Shown in pieces: positions 60,869 through 64,000 of a stretch of DNA of 64,000 bases; position 1 is the first letter of the stretch, and each line of letters opens with the position of its first letter. The notes below the pieces were generated by a model that worked only from the letters and a program-made list of their open reading frames with translations, ran no database searches and was not told the origin of the DNA. Source of the stretch: Candidatus Zixiibacteriota bacterium (GTDB lineage: Bacteria > Zixibacteria > MSB-5A5 > GN15 > JAAZOE01); the NCBI GenBank assembly GCA_030668485.1, contig DAOUTW010000010.1, positions 1 to 64,000 of the forward strand, read 5' to 3'. The position numbers were made by a program, and so were the translations under genes.

Positions 60869-61354
60869 TCAAGCGTTTTCTTGCTGCCCGCATAATAATT
60901 CAGGTATAATTATCCAATCGACCGCCCAATGGTTATCCGGATTGCGTCTGAGACAGATTATTCCGGCATTGTGGATATGAACCGGTTGAAGTTCTGCATC
61001 GCCGCACAACAGCAGCGAGGCGAGGCGACCCATATGCGGCAGATGTCCTACCAGCATCACCTCACTATTGATGCTTTTGAGTTTTTCGGCCCATATGGCA
61101 GGATCATCCATCGGCGACAGACCCTCGCTTTTCTCGACGCCAATGGTCGGCTGGATCGCCGCCGCAAGCAATGTCGCGGTCTGTTCCGCTCGCTCCTTAC
61201 CGCTGTGGAATATGGTTTCGACGTTGATTTTCCTGGAAGTATCCAGAAAAGACATCACCTTGAGCAATTCGCTTCTTCCGCGATCCGAGAGCGGCCGGGA
61301 AGGATCTTCCTCTTTCGGACGCGCTTTTGCATGCTGCACCAGATAGAGGTTCAT
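60869..61354 (-). CDS. sixA: SixA-type phosphohistidine phosphatase
   Basis: 161 residues. Histidine-phosphatase fold with YLVQHAKARP (His8 nucleophile; the usual RHG is QHA here, as in SixA), SGKERAEQTA (phosphate Arg), and EVMLVGHLPHMGRLASLLL (second catalytic His). SixA removes phosphate from His in phosphotransfer proteins of phosphorelays. GGAGGGAG precedes the start. Convergent with acr3, with only 7 bases between the stops. Confidence 0.9.
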   Translation of the reverse strand: MNLYLVQHAKARPKEEDPSRPLSDRGRSELLKVMSFLDTSRKINVETIFHSGKERAEQTATLLAAAIQPTIGVEKSEGLSPMDDPAIWAEKLKSINSEVMLVGHLPHMGRLASLLLCGDAELQPVHIHNAGIICLRRNPDNHWAVDWIIIPELLCGQQENA

Positions 61355-61595
61355 AAAACTCCCTCCTGCGTGTAGCTTCGATTATATGTTATAACCGACA
61401 ATTTCCTATAAAATATAAGTTATCGATAATTACTATACCACAAGAATCGTAACGGACATAGGAGATAACCTATGGAGGAAATAACCCTTGTATAGAACCG
61501 GCAGCCGGCTATATTGACAGTGAGATCGCTAATGATCCGCACTTCCGGTGTGCCGCTGTGCCACGCCGATGATGCGGAAGGGAGAAATAATTGGT

Positions 61596-62012
61596 ATGAA
61601 GCGGTATGCCCAAAATCATGCGCGGTCTATTTTTGTTTTCGGCTCGACTCTACTGATAATATTTGCGGCAATATCGGCGGAAGCTGATCAAGAAAATCTC
61701 AAAAAATCCACAGACCGGGCTAACGCCTTTATCCTCAAACACAATATCGACGGATCAAATATCTTCTGTTGTACCCACCCGGGCGATGCCAATGGTGATG
61801 GAAATTTCAACGTCGCCGATCCGGTGTTTGTTATCAGCTATATTTTCCGGCAGGGAATTAAACCGCTCTGCCCCAACGCCATCGATGTCACCAATGACTG
61901 TGCAATAAACATCGCCGATGTGGTCCAAATGCTCGGCGCCCTGTTTGTGCCGACATGGCCGGACCCGTCGTTTGAATGCGCTCCTGAATCGTGCGAATAC
62001 TGGGGATATTGA
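61596..62012 (+). CDS. Short exported dockerin protein with CAPESC tail
   Basis: 138 residues from the ATG at 61596 (AAGGGAGA upstream). Signal peptide about 1-33. Between 34 and 62 only a short linker is seen, then CCTHPGDANGDGNFNVADPV starts a dockerin pair (65-125). The second loop, DVTNDCAINIADV, has lost Gly and part of its acidic set. The chain ends in ECAPESCEYWGY. It has no other domain, so it might occupy cohesins or act as an adaptor. It is closest to the C-terminus of the next gene. Confidence 0.75.
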   Translation: MKRYAQNHARSIFVFGSTLLIIFAAISAEADQENLKKSTDRANAFILKHNIDGSNIFCCTHPGDANGDGNFNVADPVFVISYIFRQGIKPLCPNAIDVTNDCAINIADVVQMLGALFVPTWPDPSFECAPESCEYWGY

Positions 62013-62189
62013 CCTGATATGATTTCGATTTTTTAAAACCGGGTGCGAAGTTTTTGGTATAAGGCAATACGCGAGGTATGGCGATATCATTTTCTCAGGG
62101 CGAGAAATAGGGAGGTATGCGACTGACATAGCTAAGGGAAGGTTTGGCACAAAGCCATAACCCGATAACCCCTTGGGAGGAGCACGAAG

Positions 62190-63281
62190 ATGCTTGTATT
62201 GACTCAGTCGCGGATGACAACGCTTGTTGTCATGGGGGCCATTCTACTAAGTTTCACGGCAATCTCAGGCGCGGAAAACACCGATCCGATATTACTCGTA
62301 GGGCTTACTGATACTACAGCACAGGTTGGCGCCGACGCCTGGGTTAGCGTCTACCTCGCCAATTACCAGGATACCCTCGCAGGATTTAGCCTTTATGTTG
62401 TGGCCGACCAGCCCGATATAATTCAATTCCAGACCGATCCCGACGACCCGGTGCTCACGCCGGGCGGAGTCGACACCGCCGGGACGGCAATATCCGGATG
62501 GCAATATGTGGGAGCCAATTCGTTTTCCGCCGGTCGCACCGATATAAAAGTAACGGCCATGGCCAATGTTGCTGGCCCCCCGTATCAGCCGGGGCTGCTG
62601 CCACAGGAGACTCCGGTTTTGCTCATGCGCCTCAAGGTCAGGGTAGCTGATGAACTTCCGTTTGCGACCGATTCTGTGGTTATTCTTCATATCGAGAAAA
62701 GTCTTCAACTCACGGCCTTTTCCGATCCCTCGGGAGACCTGATCGGAACGGTAGCCAATTACAATATCTGCGATACGACCTATTGGTGCTGCGTGGAGTG
62801 GAGCGGTGATACCTGCCTGGGGTGGACGCCCTGTGATCCTATTTTGGCCGATTCTATCTATATCGACACTTTCTCCACCTACTGGTGTTGCGATGAATGG
62901 TCCGGCGATACCTGCATGGGATGGACGGTATGTTTGCCTCCCGGTGATTCCGTTGAAATCCATCATCAACCCTGGACCTCGTTGGATACTTCCGCCGTTT
63001 TCTATGTTGATGGCGAGTTCCGGGTTGTTCCCGATTTCTGCTGCAACTTCCCGGGAGATATGAACGGTGACGAGATGGTCAACGTCACTGATCCTGTATT
63101 CCTGATCAATCATATTTTCAGGAACGGACCACCACCGTCATGTCCTCAGGCGGCCGACGTCAACGGCGATTGCATGATAAATATAGGCGATGTACTTGGG
63201 GTCTTACGCCCGATATTCAATATCGACCCGTGGGAACCGCTTGAATGTGCACCTGATAGCTGTGTCTATTTTGGTTATTAG
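62190..63281 (+). CDS. Exported cohesin-like protein with Cys-rich repeats and dockerin
   Basis: 363 residues; GGGAGGAG 7 bases before the ATG. Signal peptide about 1-28. A cohesin-like beta domain (about 29-190) resembles the third module of the protein at 33509: VGADAWVSVYLANYQDTLAGFSLYVVADQPDIIQF. Two copies of a Cys/Trp-rich motif follow: YWCCVEWSGDTCLGW (about 195) and YWCCDEWSGDTCMGW (about 230). Dockerin pair 288-345 (GDMNGDEMVNVTDPVFLIN; DVNGDCMINIGDVLGVL). The end ECAPDSCVYFGY matches that of the gene upstream. I infer an extracellular scaffold or binding protein. Confidence 0.82.
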   Translation: MLVLTQSRMTTLVVMGAILLSFTAISGAENTDPILLVGLTDTTAQVGADAWVSVYLANYQDTLAGFSLYVVADQPDIIQFQTDPDDPVLTPGGVDTAGTAISGWQYVGANSFSAGRTDIKVTAMANVAGPPYQPGLLPQETPVLLMRLKVRVADELPFATDSVVILHIEKSLQLTAFSDPSGDLIGTVANYNICDTTYWCCVEWSGDTCLGWTPCDPILADSIYIDTFSTYWCCDEWSGDTCMGWTVCLPPGDSVEIHHQPWTSLDTSAVFYVDGEFRVVPDFCCNFPGDMNGDEMVNVTDPVFLINHIFRNGPPPSCPQAADVNGDCMINIGDVLGVLRPIFNIDPWEPLECAPDSCVYFGY

Positions 63282-63365
63282 TCTCTGACCGATTTTGGAG
63301 ATAACTGACTTCTGGCGGGACATTAATAAATGCCTCGCCAGGTTTTCATCCGGTTAACCAGAACT

Positions 63366-63394
63366 TGACAGGCAGTTAAAAGGCGTGTATCATG
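63366..63394 (+). promoter_or_regulatory. Predicted promoter TTGACA-17-TATCAT
   Basis: A perfect -35 element; the -10 box ends 6 bases before the ATG at 63401, so the message would begin at or near the start codon. Confidence 0.65.
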
Positions 63395-63400
63395 AATCAA

Positions 63401-64000
63401 TGCCGAATCTGCCTGACCATAAATCGAAACCGGAGCATTGCCTTTTTTCCATCGATGTTGAGGACTGGTTTCATATTCTCGATATACCGTCGGCGCCACC
63501 GGTCAAGGAATGGGACAAGCTGCCGTCGCGGGTCGAAAACAATTTTTTGAAACTGCTGGAAATACTCGATGGCGGGCAGGTCAGGGCAACCTGCTTTTTT
63601 CTGGGATGGGTCGCAGAGAAATATCCTCACTTGGTGAAGAAGGCAGCCGCTTCCGGGCATGAAATCGCTTCGCACGGATACGGTCATCAATTGGTTTACA
63701 AAATGACGCCGCAGGAATTTCTGAATGACGCGGCAAAAGCCAAAAAGATCCTTGAAGATATCACCGGTATGCCGGTGCTTGGTTACCGTTCCTCAGGCTT
63801 TTCGATGACTGACAAAACCCCATGGGTTTTCGATATCCTTACCGAGGCCGGATACCGCTATGACTCATCGATTTTCCCCGCCGCGAGAGAGCACGGTGGT
63901 TACAAATCCGATCTAATGGCCCCCTATAGAGTAACAGAAAATAGCGACAGCTTAATTGAAATCCCGATCTCCGTCGCCCGATTCCTCGGCCGCCCGATCT
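63401..64000 (+). CDS. Polysaccharide deacetylase family protein, 3' part missing
   Basis: First 200 residues; runs off the right edge. LFSIDVEDWFHILD (about 15-28, metal-binding Asp-Glu-Asp) and GHEIASHGYGHQLVY (about 95-109, two metal His) are the carbohydrate esterase 4 / NodB motifs; LGYRSSGFSMT (about 128-138) is the active-site Arg region. The VEDWF form of the first motif is typical of exopolysaccharide-linked deacetylases that carry a DUF3473 tail, and I would expect that tail in the missing part. They remove acetyl groups from polysaccharide or peptidoglycan. No Shine-Dalgarno site; the start depends on the promoter placement. Confidence 0.88.

Noticed and set aside
61472-61495. Mini-frame MEEITLV with a GGAGA site upstream of the short dockerin gene
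   Set aside because: Seven codons are too few to support; a leader peptide would need a terminator/antiterminator pair, which I do not see.
62292-63113. Minus-strand open frame of 273 codons opposite the cohesin-like gene
   Set aside because: Antisense shadow; no signal peptide, no domain.
1-64000. tRNA, rRNA, CRISPR arrays, transposases or integrases
   Set aside because: I found no cloverleaf-like tRNA, no rRNA stretch, no regularly spaced identical repeats apart from coding repeats, and no transposase or integrase motif.

Overview
The window looks like a metagenome-type contig from an uncultured, Gram-negative-type bacterium of the Fibrobacteres-Chlorobi-Bacteroidetes (FCB) side of the tree; a Zixibacteria-like lineage is my best guess. 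The reasons are C-terminal sorting domains of the type IX secretion kind (motif NHPNPFNP) on two exported proteins, many exported proteins ending in dockerin-like repeats (GDANGDG...[12 protein letters not shown]), an outer-membrane porin, MacA/MacB-type export, and a base composition near 50% GC. No rRNA, tRNA or CRISPR was seen. The recurring promoter form is TTGNNN-16/17-TATATT, and several genes seem to lack a 5' leader.

Layout. 0-7 kb: macB/macA-type exporter, YihY-family membrane protein, a lipoprotein and a BACON-like/dockerin protein, all on the minus strand. 7.5-14 kb: a PKD-rich subtilase and a second large protein, both with type IX-like C-terminal domains. 14-17.6 kb: two small membrane proteins and a cystathionine beta-synthase/gamma-lyase pair. 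17.9-27.3 kb: an AmmeMemoRadiSam-type redox cluster (Memo-AMMECR1 fusion, radical SAM enzyme, two DUF362 proteins, NapH/NapG-like polyferredoxin, spermidine-synthase-like membrane protein, DUF6599-like lipoprotein) in which most members carry export signals. 27.6-44 kb: a BNR-repeat dockerin protein, a lone CitF, a porin, a cohesin/dockerin protein, a lipoprotein, a pentapeptide-repeat membrane protein, a second NapH-like ferredoxin and a penicillin-acylase-family enzyme, with repeats and gene debris between them. 44-54.4 kb: three giant exported peptidases (M28, C1A, M28) in tandem, each with a different or divergent catalytic head on the same C-terminal chassis ending in a dockerin. 54.5-64 kb: SGNH-like protein, broken dockerin gene, cobalamin adenosyltransferase, a DUF1573 protein with an in-frame TGA, arsC-acr3, sixA, two further dockerin proteins and a truncated polysaccharide deacetylase.

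The main highlights are: (1) a probable selenoprotein of the DUF1573 family, where an in-frame TGA replaces the first Cys of the family's SCGCT motif and is followed by a SECIS-like hairpin; (2) the AmmeMemoRadiSam cluster whose parts appear to be exported; (3) a protease array built on an undescribed shared chassis, embedded in a wider dockerin/cohesin protein set. Functions are inferred from sequence reading alone; no database search was possible.
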